From Plectrocnemia conspersa (lineage: Eukaryota; Arthropoda; Insecta; Trichoptera; Polycentropodidae): DNA of 64,000 bases. The stretch lies in the NCBI GenBank assembly GCA_009617715.1, contig VTFK01000011.1:186001-250000 (forward strand). The letters are read 5' to 3'. Position 1 is the first letter of the stretch, and every line of letters starts with the position of its first letter. A program made the position numbers and the translations under genes. The notes under the pieces are model-generated. The model was given only the letters and a program-made list of their open reading frames with translations, was not told the origin of the DNA and ran no database searches. This document shows, piece after piece, positions 24,701 through 39,700 of this stretch.

Positions 24701-27700
24701 AAATCTTTACATACTTCTGTAGCATTGCATTTTTTATAAAATTATCTTAGAATATTATCAAATTTGATTCCAAGTTAGGATGCAATTTTGAATGTCAGAT
24801 TATTATCATTATAATCACGATCAGTGATTTCAATTATTATAAATATAACAATATCGTATTTTATAAAACTTTCACAGAATTTTCACATCCGATTTATCTG
24901 TATTTATTGCTACAACATATATTTTAAAACATAGTTTGAGTTCATTGTTTAAATTTTTTAATTTAAAAAGTGTCAATCTTACGTTTTTAATAATAGTAAA
25001 TAAATAAATTTGACATATACATAATATCAAATCCTTAGTGAAAATTTCTGGAATACGAGAGTAAATAATTTTCATCTCATATTTTCAGGTTATTTATTAA
25101 AAACTCATAACACGAATTGCTGCTATGAAATATCTGAACTCAACTAAAATACTTTATGAAAGTATAACTACAGTGTGACAACACTTAATATTGACAAATA
25201 CAATGTTATTAGTTTTACTGAGAATAAATTTAGAATAAAAATATGTATGTACATATAAATTTAAATATAAAAATTACATATATAGTATTGTCAGAAATTA
25301 TTTTTAAATGTATGTGAACATTATATAATAAATATTATAGCATTTTTTTAATAGATCACTATCGATAAATATCTTAGTTTTACTTGATTTATTTTAATAC
25401 ATAAGCTTTGGTATCAACTGGATTAATTTTATTAATTAATGGTGTGATTTCGAGGACCTCTACAAAGTTATTTATCTATTTTTTATAATAATTTTAATAG
25501 TATAATTATGAAATGAAAACAATGGGGTAAAAATCAACATATTTGCAACACACGCAAAGCAAATCAGAATAAGATTATACGTGTCTAGATTGAATATTTC
25601 ATTTATACTCTGATAATTTTTATGTAGACCATTTTACCGTAGTCGCCTGCTTTTCATTTGACATTTTTATGTTAAATTAACGGAAACAGTTATCAAAAAA
25701 TATACATATAACTTCAGTTACACAAAAGTGAAATATAAATCGTTCGACTAAAAAGTGAAATGTGTTACGTTTCAAAAAAAGAAAAAGTAAATTAAAACAT
25801 AATTTAATATATAATATATATTTAATATATAATAGTACAATCATAAATTGTAAAAACGTGTTATGAAACAAAAATGATTGCGAACCCTAAACTTAACTCT
25901 ATAAAAGTTTTGGAAGTTATAGTATTATTAGCCCGCGTTTTGTTCCCATTTAAATCGTATCCTTCAAAGCTTAACCATAAACATCGTTATTTTCCTTAAT
26001 TGTTTTATCTGAAATTTATTTTAATTGCTTAAATAAAATTATCCACGTGGGAAGCGTATTTTAAAATAAATTTCAAAGACTTGAAGCTAATTGAAATGCA
26101 AAGGCAATTAGTTGAATATATATTTACAATATCGCCTTTAAATATGTTAGTCTGTATTGTAGTATACAATATGTTAGCTTACAATATAGAAAATCACTTT
26201 GATTTAACAAATTTTGGAACTTATTGGACAATTATATTGTCACGAAATATTTCAGGTATAGCTCATTTTTGTAGCTATTTGTTGTAGTTAGAAATATATT
26301 TTAATTACTTTTAAATAATCTGTGTTTGTTAAGGCCTTAACTAAATCTTTACTATGTTTATACTGTAATTTTCACATACATAAATGCACATTAAAACTAC
26401 GTTTTTATGTAATCCCATTAAGAGCTATGTACTTTTCCTTTTAAGGCCTTTTAAAGACTCTTCTAATATCTTTGGTGTAGTACTGTTTTATCACTCATTT
26501 ATTGCTATATTCACTTTGCTAAGAGGCTGAAATTACCTTATATTACGGTATTTTTTATTTTTTAAAATAGGTGCTAAACAAAGTTTTGATTGTTTTTTTT
26601 CTATACTGATTTCCACAGTTTTTTGATCAAAATGTATCGCCATAGTCTACGCGAATTGGAATAGTATTTAGAGATTTCGGTAAATCTACAGTAAATAATT
26701 CATATTAATTCCAAAACACTGTAATCATTAATTTCCAAAATACAATATAATACACATTTGATTTTTATTTTATGTTTTAGCAATCATAAAAAATGTTCAC
26801 TGTGAATTTTACACTTATTACATATTACACAAGTTTTTCTATAGAAGCACTATTTTATTAGCGGTGTCCGGATTATTGCGCAAACGAAAATTGCGCACAC
26901 GAAATTTACATATAGCAAAAATTTTGTACATAGATAATTTTGATTGTCAAATATATTTTACTTTGAATTTCAACTCTTTTATATTACTTTCTGTATTTAA
27001 GTAAAAATTTGTGTAAAATAAAGAAATGTAATTGTATCATACAAATGTAAATTGCTAATATAATTGTAAAATATTTTAGTACAAATTCCACTTCCACCAC
27101 TTCGCTTTTGACTTGAAATAAACGAGGGTTTAGCCGAAATAGCCAGCACAAAGCGGAGCTACGAAAAGTATCGACCGAGACGACTAAGAAAGTAAAGTTA
27201 AAAAGTCATCAAAATCTAAAAGCTTATCACAATTTTTAGATTACTTTAAGACTCATTAATTATTTTTTATGTAACATGAAAGGCATTAATTCAATGTATT
27301 ACAACGGAGTATATACAGTCAACAACTACCAAGTAATCAGTGACACATCAGACTAAAATCAATCAGTAACATATTTTATTAATTACAAGCAATAAATGAC
27401 ACTACACATATGGACAACCTAGCTCGGTTTTATATAATTTATTTATTGAGATTGGGAAAATCTAGAAAAACCCAATATGTAATGATCGATCGATACATAA
27501 TTATGTAGAGGATCTATTTAAATATATATTTATTTAGATGTTATTATGGCCAAAATTTGGCGTCACTCTATTAACACTGGCGTAATGGACACACTTTTTT
27601 TTGGCGACCTGGCGGGCTCGCACGCCGGTGCTGTCCCACGCTCCGTTCAAATTTAAATAAAAATACTACTGCAGCGGCTCAATATGTGTCTAATTGCCAC

Positions 27701-30700
27701 TCGTCACCTCCCGTCACCAAAATTATATAATAATTCTGATTTCTTAGACACGACAGAAATTAAAAAAAAAATTAAAGCTGTTGTAAATTTAAAAATAATT
27801 ATTAAATAAAAATTATATATCTATAAGGTACCGCAAACAATATTTATTTATATAAAACTCCAGGAAATTGTGTATATAAAAATGAACCGAAGCGGACGTA
27901 TTTGTCTATGTACCGAAAAAATAGCTTCAGAATTCGTTATTCAATTGCATCAGATACCTTTGTATAAAATATGTTCGTTAACCTTTCGCATTATGCAATA
28001 CACGTTTATTTTAATCCACTTAAGATCTTTGTTTAATGAGCTATACTGACGAGCTTTTTAAAGTCGTACACGATTGCGTTTCGAAAAGTGGTTTTAAGTG
28101 TTTCATGCATATATACTTATTTTGATAAGTCTACATATAATATTATACAATAAAATCTCATTTATTGAAAAAACAGCAATCCGTTGTATAAAAGAGTTTG
28201 GGAAACGTGAAATTAAAGCCTTTTAGATCTATCGTATTCTAGCAACTGGTATCCGATTTCGTGATCCCAGAACACAATTATTGCGGTCTAGTGTTAACGC
28301 GTCGGTCACACTTGAATTACAAGGTGTTTCCAAAAAAAGGAAAGGGCGAAACATAATTGTGGCTTCGGCAAAATATAGCCAACCACCCACACCACCCTTG
28401 GCAGGCGCCGCCGGGGGCACATGTTGCCCTTAATTGTGTCATTATGCTCAGCTACGGCGGTGTTGGGTTACACACCGAAACCCCATACGTAACACCATGA
28501 AACGGAACACCTCAATAAATATGCGACGAAATCTCGCTCGACGCTTTGTCAATGCGGAAATTAAGATTTAACGAGGGCTTTGTGTTGCGGGGGACTCGAC
28601 CCAAACCTTGTTATGTGCCATTTAAGCCCACAAAGACACTGTTGCTCGGCGAGAAAATTATCAATGAAAAAATATTTATACACACCTTGCGTCTTACCGG
28701 GGAGGCTGTATGAAAGATTCTCTTTTAGAGTGGTTGCGATGGTTACGTGTTTGATGCAAATTGCGACAGGCGCACGGGGTCGAGTTCAAAGCGAGCTTTT
28801 AGACTTCAAGAATATGACGATTTATTTTTTTATGAATTATTAAAAATATCATACGCTTCTTTCCGCAATTATTGGATGTGGTTCTTTCTTAGGAATATCC
28901 AAAGCAGAAGCATTTATTTTAAATTGCTTTTTATACTGCCTGTCTTATTTTGATCTTATGTATATTTTTTATATATTTAAAATAAATATAAAGACTTCAA
29001 ACTAAACTGTTCGACTGTCTTAATGGATCTTTAATTAAAATACTATTCTTTACTTGTATAATACTTGGATTGCAAAATAAACATATAATGCTACCTAATA
29101 GTATGATTTTAAAACTGAAAACACTATAAGGTAATTTTTTACTTCACCATAATCTAGCGTAAAAAACCAAGCAACTCTAAACGTTATACAGCTTTCATAA
29201 ATAATTTAGCCTGTATTTTCATATGAAACGTTGGACATAAATCCATGTATGCCTGTTTTTGTTGACGAACGTATTTTAAGAAGCTTTTATTACAAGGTAT
29301 ATAAATAGCAAAAAAATAAGCTTAAAAATATAAATACGAGAATTAGTAAGCTGGCACAAAAATTTATAATAAGAAAAAATGTCATTGGTAATAAATATAT
29401 CAAATCTAAAATCTAGATGCAAGTATATAAAAAAAGGTATTCATGGTTTATTGTTTTGTCAGAATACATGAAAAATATATTTAACATATTTTCGACATTA
29501 ATCTGCAAAAAAATATATATGTACTTATAGATGGACATGTAAAAAAATCACATACTAATATCAAAAATATGTACATTTATGAACTACTCGTAAAAAAAAA
29601 AAGCTCATAAAAAACATAAAGTATGCATTGGAAAGTCGAGCATTTCGAACTAGAAGACATCTTCACAAATCTTATACATATTAATAATCTGTGTACATCT
29701 TCACAGCCTACACAAAAAACTGAGAAACTACAAATTATAGAGTGATTAAAAAAAAACAGCAAATATTATATACCTAAAATAAAATAAAAAAATAAATTAT
29801 AAACTTTTTGATTAAACACTGCTATTCATAGATAATAATATTAGGAAAATAAAACCGTTTAAAAATACTGTAAGATAAACATCCCAATTTTTTTTATTAG
29901 AATTTGGCAATTTATTCAGGAAATTTAGATATTGAATAGCGAAAGATTGATATAAAACCGACTTCCAAATATTATTTTAATTTAAATTTGAGTACCAGAA
30001 ATTCCAAATATTTGTTATATCATATCAAAAATTGGATTTTTTAATGTTTACTTAAGCACAAAATCTCATTTACTTTCCAACCAGAATATTAACAAAAGGT
30101 ACCATTCGCATTATTTAATTATTATCTTTAATATATAAAATATCCAAATTGGGACTTAAGGTATCGTACTTCTTGTATCAGATTTTTTTTCTTATCACCA
30201 TTAACAAAATAATGAATATTTTTGGAAACATATTATAAAGTGAAAAAACCTCAGTTATTTACTTGTTAAAAGCGCTATAAATTAAATTAATATCAATATA
30301 TGCCAAGCAAATGTATTCGTCACGCCGACGTACTTGACGATCGGAAATTTGGACGCACAAACTCTACAAACGCGTTTTTCATAAATAAATTTAAATTCAA
30401 TTGAAAAATTTAAATTTTACTATATACTATCTTTTTTTTCTATGTTTTTCAAAAATATTTTTTTACCTAAATTTGAATTTGATCATACGATAACAACTGC
30501 TTCTGCCCTCAAATCGTCGCATTGGCGCAAACATCGAGAGTAAGGAGAGCAAAAGTATCTCCTTCAATTAAAAAAAAGTGCGTACGTAGCGAACATTTTA
30601 AACAGAATATTTCATTTGAAGCTTTCCCTATACAAACGAGAGTTCGCATGAACTCGTACCAAACGGAGTTACAGAAGCAGCCGCTTCCCTCTTCACGTCA

Positions 30701-33700
30701 ACATGATTTTTGATTTTATGACGTCCGATACCAGAGTTCAACTTGATCTTTATTTCGATCAAATATACATATGCATACAAGGCTACAAGAATATCACATA
30801 TGTATCTAAATTAATAGCAAAAAATATACGTGGTTTTAAATTTGCGAATTTAATTAGCAATACCTTTATATTTGCTTTAAAAAAAATAATAAATAAATTG
30901 TTACGAATTTAATACATGCCATAAATAATTTAAAAAAAAAACAGATCAACATATTATACTTTAAAATTTTGCAATCAATTTATTTATACTGTTTGGTACT
31001 GAATTATATAATTCTGCTAATGAATTCCACATTATAATCTGGACAATTTTTTGGCTTAGCAAATTAATTCTTAGATTATTTTTATATTACACAGTAGAGA
31101 TTCTGTTTTTCGATTAAGAAGAAAATCTTTGAGATTCGATATTTTATGCTAAATTTAAGTCGATTATTACAAATTGTACAATTAAGATGAATAATCTAGC
31201 ATTTAAATTACGGTGATAAAGAATTTTTAACCTAGTTTGTAATCAAAATAAAAAAGAGCGTAATTTTAAGATCTATTCTTTGAATTAAAACTACTTATTT
31301 ATGTTCTGAAAAAATAAAATTTTATAGCAAAGAGTTCACATAAATTAAAAATGTAAAGTATCACTTGAACCTAAAATATTTCATTCTGTGAACGTCATCA
31401 CATTAAACTAAAAACTCACAATACAAGAGTTAGTCCCTATATTTAATCGGATTGCAATGAACGACTTTTAAGCTCTCATAAAACTTGCATTGACCAAAGC
31501 TCACGATGAACGAAAGTCATTTACTTTTACTAGTGAAACAATAAAAGAGAAACATTTTTATCTAGTTGCGTCCAATAGTACATTCTTAGAACAACAAAGG
31601 ATTTTATATGTATGATGTATAAATAACTAATCCAGTGATATTGAAAAACCAAGTCATAGATATGCAATTTTTTTTATATTTCAGATATGTATAAAAACGA
31701 TATTTTTTACAAACCGTATAATATGACTTACATAGTTTGGTTTCATATCAATAAAATTCAGTTTTGTTTGTTTCAGATATTTGAGTAAGTATAATACGTA
31801 AAAGTAACAGTGTAGTTATATACATATGTATCAGTACTTATGAGGGGAAATATTTTGCATTTTTTACAGATAAAAAGTGCTAAGCATTGTATTGATATAT
31901 ACTTATGAATCATGCTTTAGATTGAGTCATAGAAAAATTACATATGCATGTAGTAAATTCATTGCCTTTCTATGTTAATTTCTGCACCTTTTTTCTCTAC
32001 AAATATTACATTTCATTACATTTAAAAGTAAATTTAGACGCTGTAAAATATTTTTAATAATGAAAATGAGCTTTTGAGACCAAGACACTGTCTTTTGTAG
32101 TAAATTCAACATTTACTTTTATATGTATATTTTTCTTAAAAGCATTATTTTTTATGAATCATACATAGTACATATGTACATAATTTATACCGACATAATA
32201 TCATGTTTGTTTTTAGCAAATATAATGGACTTTTTTTTATGTCAATTAAAATACTATATAGGTTTACCATTTTTTGTTTATAAATATGTAACTTATGTAT
32301 CTACATATATTTATAAAGCACATAAATAATGTATCTATAAAATAATAATTTAATGATCCCTATACATAACTTATACTTGGTTTAATATTTTTGGTAGCCA
32401 GTCGAGAAGATATGAACAAAAAGCGTTATTAATAACAATAAATTAGGTAAATTCAAAGCCACTTCTCATTAATATTTAAAAGCAATGTATACGTATCTAA
32501 TTCAATATTAATTTATGAATTCAATTTTGTTTTCTTGTTATATATTGACTCAATCGAACTCGCTCGAAGCGATAAAATACACAAAATGAGCAAAAACCAA
32601 TAACTCCTAATTTTAACTTTGCTCATAAAATACACAAAATTACTCGTATACATATATATAATTTAATAATATTTTTTCTCGCGAATGAAATATTGTAAAA
32701 AATGACTCAGCAGCTCGCAGAGTATTGATTCATCATAATTTATATGAAAAATCGCATTTTTCTTCATAATACATGCGAAAAACTCGATATCGCGCGTTCA
32801 TTTATCATCATCGAATAACCAAAGTGTAGTGACGCGACAAAACGGATCTGGTATGGCGTCAGGATGGCCGGAAACCTAACGAGCAGTCTCCTGCAGGGAT
32901 GATGGATAACCCTGGGCGGTCCATCAGCCATACGAAATTGGATAGTCAGGGGAGACATATAAAAGCCGGTCATTTCGGGATAGAAAGTATTTTTTAAATA
33001 TGCGATTTCGGAGGGCAAAAAAAATTAAAGAGCAGCGTCAGATGCTGCCTATTTTGTAGACTTAAAATGAGAAGGTAATTGTAGCATATTTTATAAGGAT
33101 ATTTGAAAATTACAAGATATCGTTTATCCAAATATTTATAGTAGTTAAAGTATAAAAAGTATTGTATTAATAATATAAACAATTTCATACAATTAAGAAA
33201 AAGAAATATTGCATCGAAATTTGTATTTCATTTCAAAGATTTCCGGAGGATCGTTTGTCAGCGTTTTTGCACTTGAATTTGTTGACGAATGCGTACTTGC
33301 TAATCTGAGCGAAATTATTTAAGAACGTGTTGGCTGCATTAAAATAGCTTGGTTATTGTCTTATTCTATTGAATATAATATATAATAAAACAATAGCCAA
33401 TTTTCTTTAATGCAGCTGACAGGTTCATAAATAACGCCATTCAGATTAGCAAGTGCACATTCGTCAACAAATTCAAGAGCAAAAAACGCTGACAAAAGAT
33501 CCTCCGGAAATTTTCGATATAAAATATTATCTCCAGAACCACAAATTACATATAAGCTTTGGCAGCCGAGCAGCATTCCAGCTTTAATCTTTGGATCTGA
33601 TTGAGAGTCAAACAGTTACAAGAGAAAAAAAGTAAGAGTATGAAATATTTTGGTTAAACTTTTATAAAATTCTAACGATAAAAATAATATCAATATGCAA

Positions 33701-36700
33701 AAAATCTAGACTGATATCACAATATAGGTCTTGGCCTTCGCTTTCGCAAATATTTTGTGTGAAAAAAGAAGCATATTTATTATTTTGTGGAAACCATTTG
33801 CCATCTCCTTTTAGACCCAGGAGTTAATTATTTTAAATAAGAATAGGCTATAGTGATATGCCTTTCTTAAAAAAATTAGAAAGCATGGAGTTTTGCTATC
33901 GCACATCTGAATGCTTTTGAGAAGACGCCAGGCATAACCAAATTATTGAGCCACAGGAGTTGATTTTCGGTCGCCATTCAGAGAGGACAGTGGACATTTT
34001 TCTTTGAAGAGATTTTTTTCACGATTTTGCTGTTGTTTTCGAGATTTCAGTTCTCTTCCGTGGATAAAATGTTTTACATCCAGAATTAAAAGTAAATGGA
34101 CTAATCTTGAAACTATAAAAGTTCATTCTACTAAACATAAGTGCACTATTCACAACTTGAAACCAAATTATTTTAATATCAAAGTCTAAACCAAAAAGCA
34201 CTAATCATAAAAAAAATTTACAACTTTGAAACCATATGATTTTAATATTGTTTCATTGACAAACAAATTTTTAAAATACCTTTAAATTTAATAGTTAGAT
34301 TCTAAGTAAAACGTTAAGTTTTAAAATATTTTTTTACAAAATATGTTTTAATATAATATAAGAAACTGTATATGGTAATGTCTTTACAATAGTAATATTT
34401 CGGTTATTTACCCGAATCGAACTTGCCCAACTATTTTTTTTTTCTATCGGACTATATGACAAAGATGTAAGATTTCTTATAAATATGTATTGTAATCAAA
34501 TTTTAAGCATTGAGTAAGAACAAACAAAAAAGTATCTTTCTATTACTTTTTTTTATATTTATAACTCGAAACTAAATTAAGAAAGCACACAAAGGATAAA
34601 TAATAAATATAATACGACAGCGATACAATTAAAAACATTTGTTATGCTGATGAAACGACAATTGTTTAAACCGCTGACAACCTTCATAAATTCCTGGATA
34701 GTGTAAATAGGGCTTACAAAGAAATTTTGATAAAACAAAATTTATGGTAGTAAGCAAGCTAGGATAAAGAATTCCAAAAACTTGGGTAGTTAGACAAACG
34801 ATCAAAATTTTTGATGTGCTATGTCTGGCCAGGGTAATTGTGTTGGTGCAAGACCTTAATAGGCTTTATAAGAATATGCCAAAAGTTGTATGGATTAAGA
34901 GTCAGTAAAAGACGCGATCGAGAACTTCTTTCAACTTTATACGAAGGACTCTAATTTAAAATATGAGCTTTTTCATTCCTCAATATTGAAAAAATTAAAG
35001 GGAAAAATTGGATCGGATAAAAGAAGATGTCATGTTTGTGAATCATACGCAAATGGACAAATATGATAGCTGAATAAGTGTTTCGTGCAGAAAAGGACTG
35101 ATAAATATTTTTAGGGAACTAATCAGCAAAGATATGACAACAGAAAAAGAAGATATAGTAACGAATAATATTTAAATGAAAATTACTTACTGGATAGAAT
35201 TGTGGTTTTTCAACTTCTTGTTGCGTAGATAGAGTAGAGATGTTAGAGCAACGACCAGCGATAGCATGGCTGTAGCACAACCTGCTGCCACATAGAAAGA
35301 ACTACCATTGGTGACCAAAGAATCTGCCTCCATCTTTACCGAACTATTGCGTGACTGCAGCGGAAGAGTTTCTGTAAAATAATTAATAGACAATCCCGAC
35401 ACTTTTAGATCAACCCAACTTGTAGCTCTACGAACCTTTATAACATATTTTATTCCGTCTAAAATTGAGCCATATATCTTGGTATAGCTTATTGGCCGAT
35501 GTAATATTAATTTGAAGGCGCACGTCTATCTCGGCATTCTTGTAGCCACTGCATGGTAGTTTTATTCTATAAAAAAATATATATATATATGTTAAATAAA
35601 TGCAGATTTTAAACTGTTACACAAAGTTTTTTTATAAAGAATTTTCGAATTATATAATATAAATAATATCATATTTATATATCTTAGATTTTCTTTAACT
35701 ACTTTTTAAAATTACTCTACAATTCATTGTATTTTAATAATTGTTTATAATATCTATATATTTATTAGATTAATGTTGTTAAAGATATTAATATTTGTGT
35801 TGTACAGTGTTATTTTTATATAATATAATAAAATCGCGTGACAGTTAATTATAATTAAATCGCGTGACAGTTATTTTATACCTACATATAGCGTAATATT
35901 TAAATATTTTTTTTTATTTGTTTAAAAAAATATTATAAATTACCTGAAAGTCTGTACAGTCGAAGGTACAAATCCTCTCTCAGATATGTTCACTTGAGGT
36001 GGCAGCAGCGCTCCTTCTTTATCATACAGGATCGATATAACGTACGGTAGCTAATTGAAAAATAAAAGTAAAATTTATTTCAGTACACATTTGTATCAGA
36101 AGTGTAATAAATAACTCGCAAGGCTCGATAGAACAAGTTTACATATTTAATAAAATGGCATGTCAGACGACATGGGGGCGAATTGATATTGAGTACCTTA
36201 ATGTATAAATGATTGAACAAAGAACAGGAAAACAGTATGACGCATTCGTGGCAGCCTTTATTGATTCGAAACGAATTAGGCATGTGGAAAATTCAGCGGT
36301 GTTGTTTTGTAAAAGCTAAATTAATTCTATTCCGAGTAGGATAGTGGGGTTTAAGCATAATACATTATTTATATTAAATAATGACTGTTATGCTATAGGG
36401 TATTATGAGTAGTATATATTGTTTGATATATGTATTGTAGATATGCAATATAAAGGTGATACTGATGATTATTTTCAGAATATTTTTTATTGAATGATAT
36501 AAAATTGAGGACGAATATCAATGAAGTTTGAAGGATGCTTCAGTAGTTTCTACTCGAATTCGTTCAAGTGAATACAATGTGCAGGCATCCGTTATCCTGA
36601 GAATATTACACCTTTTCAATATGTTTGTCAATAAAAAGGCGTTTCATCATTTTTTATTTGCCCTTTCTATATATTTTTATGAATTGTGTCAAACGTAAGT

Positions 36701-39700
36701 TTTCTTCGCATACAAAAATTGGCGAAAACTGTATAAAATTGTGATTTATTTTTTATATTTAACTAACGTCAAAAATGTTGTGATTGTATTTTGTATTAGT
36801 TTATCTTAGTATATGAGATTTTAACGAAAGTTTAGCCGTATTTTGACAGCTTTGAAATTTGTTACACATTTAAATTTTTGCTAATTTATTGACTGTGAAA
36901 GCTATTTCCACTTTACAAGAAAACATTACTGCAACGCTTTTAGTGAGATAAGCCATTTCTCGAATCAATTTTAATAATTTTGTGTTTCTAAATTTATCTA
37001 CCAGTAAAATAATATAAAATAGCTGTGTTTTTAGCAAATAAAGCAGTGATATCATTTTTGTGCGATTTATTTTAGAAATGAGGGTCTTAAATTTAACATT
37101 GGGGAACGGCAGCAGATAAATAAAAATATTTTTAATTTTAATTTGAAAGATTCTACAGTTTTAAAACAGGTTTATGAATTAAGATGAAAGCTTAAGCAAT
37201 GTTTAAAACACTGCATCTATAATCATTTAGCTTTTAGCTATAACTTCGGTTATTTATTTTACGATATCAACAAAAAATTTTGATGGGGTTAGTATTTTTT
37301 AATTACTGCTTCAGACCATAACGAATGATACTTTTTCATTACTCTCACATTAAAATACATTATTACTATTCATTTACCATTGAATTTTATAATCAATTAC
37401 AGACTGTCCCCAATACAAGCCTTTAACACGTTAACAACCCAACGAATTTGAAGGTTTTATAATTAAATCCATGTTTATGTTGGTTAAAGTGTTGATCATG
37501 CGTCTGACAGGTGGAACGGCGGTTAACCGCATTTGTGGAAACAATTTAACTACAGGAAGGATTTAAAATTTACCCGTGAGTTTCGGTATATATACATGTA
37601 TGTTTATTATCCACAGTATTTAATAAGCAGTTTTTAATAAACATTAACCAAAATTAGGCGCACAAATTAGGGGCAAAGCTTTCAAAATTGCCGTGTTGTT
37701 TTCCTACTTCCCCTTTGGTTGACCCTAGTAAATCCCACACGAGGACTTAATGAACCCTAATAAATTTTCTTCCAGGTGTATATACACACACATTAGATTT
37801 CGTCCTGGCTTTTCGAAGGTGCGCAATTTTGTATGTGAGCGTCGTAAACATAAAGTTTTTCACAAGAAGTTCGTCCTTTTTACGACTTGCAAACGGCTTT
37901 GCGCTTTGCATATTGCACCGTTAAAATTTAACTGAGGGATTTTAGAGCAGAGCATCCGAGGGACCAAATTGAATTACAAATGGAGAGTTACGTGAGATTT
38001 TTTTTAAACCTTTGCGAGTAATAAAACGATAGTGCGATGTGTGATGTTTGAGGACGGTATGAGTGGCTATGCCACTTTGTGACGGTGTTGATGAAACTTA
38101 AAGACATTTATTTTGAAAGTAGTAACTGTATATATGTTGTAAATAAAATAATTTAAGTTATAGATGTAAATCAGTTAATCTGCGATTTCAACCAACTTCT
38201 TCAAAATAAAAAAAAAAACAGATTTGGCAAAATGATATATATTTATAAAAAAAAAATGTGCTTTTGTATTGTATTAATTTAGATTGAAAAACTATTTAAC
38301 TTGTAATAGCTTTTGATATTAACTAACCTCCATATATTTTTTTTTAAATAATCATATCTATAAATTATTTACATTTATATTAAAAACATACAGATCCAAG
38401 TAATATTATTTTCAAGTGTTAATCGATTATGTGCACTTAAAATATCATCAATATTCTTAAAATTTCATCCAGAAAATGCCGCAAGAATATGGCTACTTTC
38501 TGAATATAAAAATGAGTAAAAAAAAAATTATTTGGTAGCCGGACAAAAGAGCGTGCGTCAAATGAGCGCCGTCATATTAGCGCTGCGTCATAAGAGCGTT
38601 TAACAAAATAGCACGCGTCAAATGCGCAGACAGTCATATGAGCGTTTGACAAAAGAGAGCACGTCATAAAAGCGCAAAAATAATTTAAGAAAATCAACTA
38701 ATTCATATTTAATGAATTAGGTATACTAAATATATGTAAATTGTGAGAAATTTACAAAGAATAAAAATTCACGAGATATAGGCGGTAAAATTAGTATTTT
38801 ATGTGCCAGAGCGTAATGACGATTAAAATTATTAGTCAATAAAACATTATTATTTATTAATTATTACGTACATATGCAAGTATGGTTCCCCATCCCCATA
38901 CGTACGATATAGTACATATATTTTATACTAAAATGAAAAACTGATTTTGAATTTATCATTAGATTTGTTCTGTAATGTTTCATTAAATTGACAAATAATT
39001 ATCGACTCGACTTGCAATGAATGCGTACAGTTATAAGACAGGTATATGGCCCGCCAGACTTTTTTTTTATTTATTTTGGACTACTACATTTTATCGTGAA
39101 TGGCAAAAACAAGCACAATAAAAATTTGTATCGCAAAGTGTTAGATAAATAAAATCATCAGAAAATAAATGTGATTGCAAAGGGTTAAAACGTTAATTTT
39201 GCCGAATTCATTTTAATCATATTGTATAATTATTAAAAAGGGAGTTAACTATGATTTTTTAAATACAAGTATTTTTTGTGAATTTCGTGCTTTGTCCATT
39301 TCAAAAAGGGTAGTATTTATACAAAAAGAACAGCTAGAAAAAATAGTAATCTGTCTAATATTCTAATATTTTGATCGGTTCCTTGGTATGGGTCTATTTA
39401 TCTGGCTATCGATAGCATATTATTTTCCCCTTATCTTACATATTTGCTAAACTCCAAAAACTATTCGGCGGCACGCACATTGAAAACTTGTTATAGATTA
39501 AATTGTTATCTACTAAGAAGATTAATCCTTATAGATATTTGTAAGTCATTCGTGGTATTTTATATGAACAATGAAAAGGTTTAAAGTGGGTAAATTTAAA
39601 AATCAAATAAACGTGTTAATAAATTAAGTATGTAAAATAGATATGTTTCATCATAGACACCTTGTACATATAAAAGCCTATATTCTCACGTGTGCCTTCT

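Larger units (their letters stand above)
18922..35190 (-). other. Intron 5 of the Ryk-family gene (16.3 kb)
   Basis: The intron lies between exon 5 and exon 6. It contains a tandem repeat, a LINE split by a MITE, a foldback element, an RTE-like relic and two related GC-rich segments (22505-22590 and 28312-28440). The remaining sequence is A+T-rich with no coding signal. Confidence 0.7.

Noticed and set aside
28229..28843. Open frames on both strands in a GC-rich patch
   Set aside because: The frames overlap on opposite strands, lack any recognisable domain and lie in GC-rich DNA where stops are rare by composition. More likely noncoding.
3735..31680. Shared phrase TTGAAAAACYAAGTCRTAGA near 3745 and 31645
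   Set aside because: The match covers only about 30 bases and does not extend. It may be the end of a repeat but is too little to call.
32780..32990. GC-richer patch that might be an exon or a known transposon
   Set aside because: No frame shows family features and no terminal repeats were found. Left unassigned.
38521..38684. CRISPR-like array
   Set aside because: The units are about 15 bp, degenerate and contiguous without spacers, and the genome is eukaryotic.
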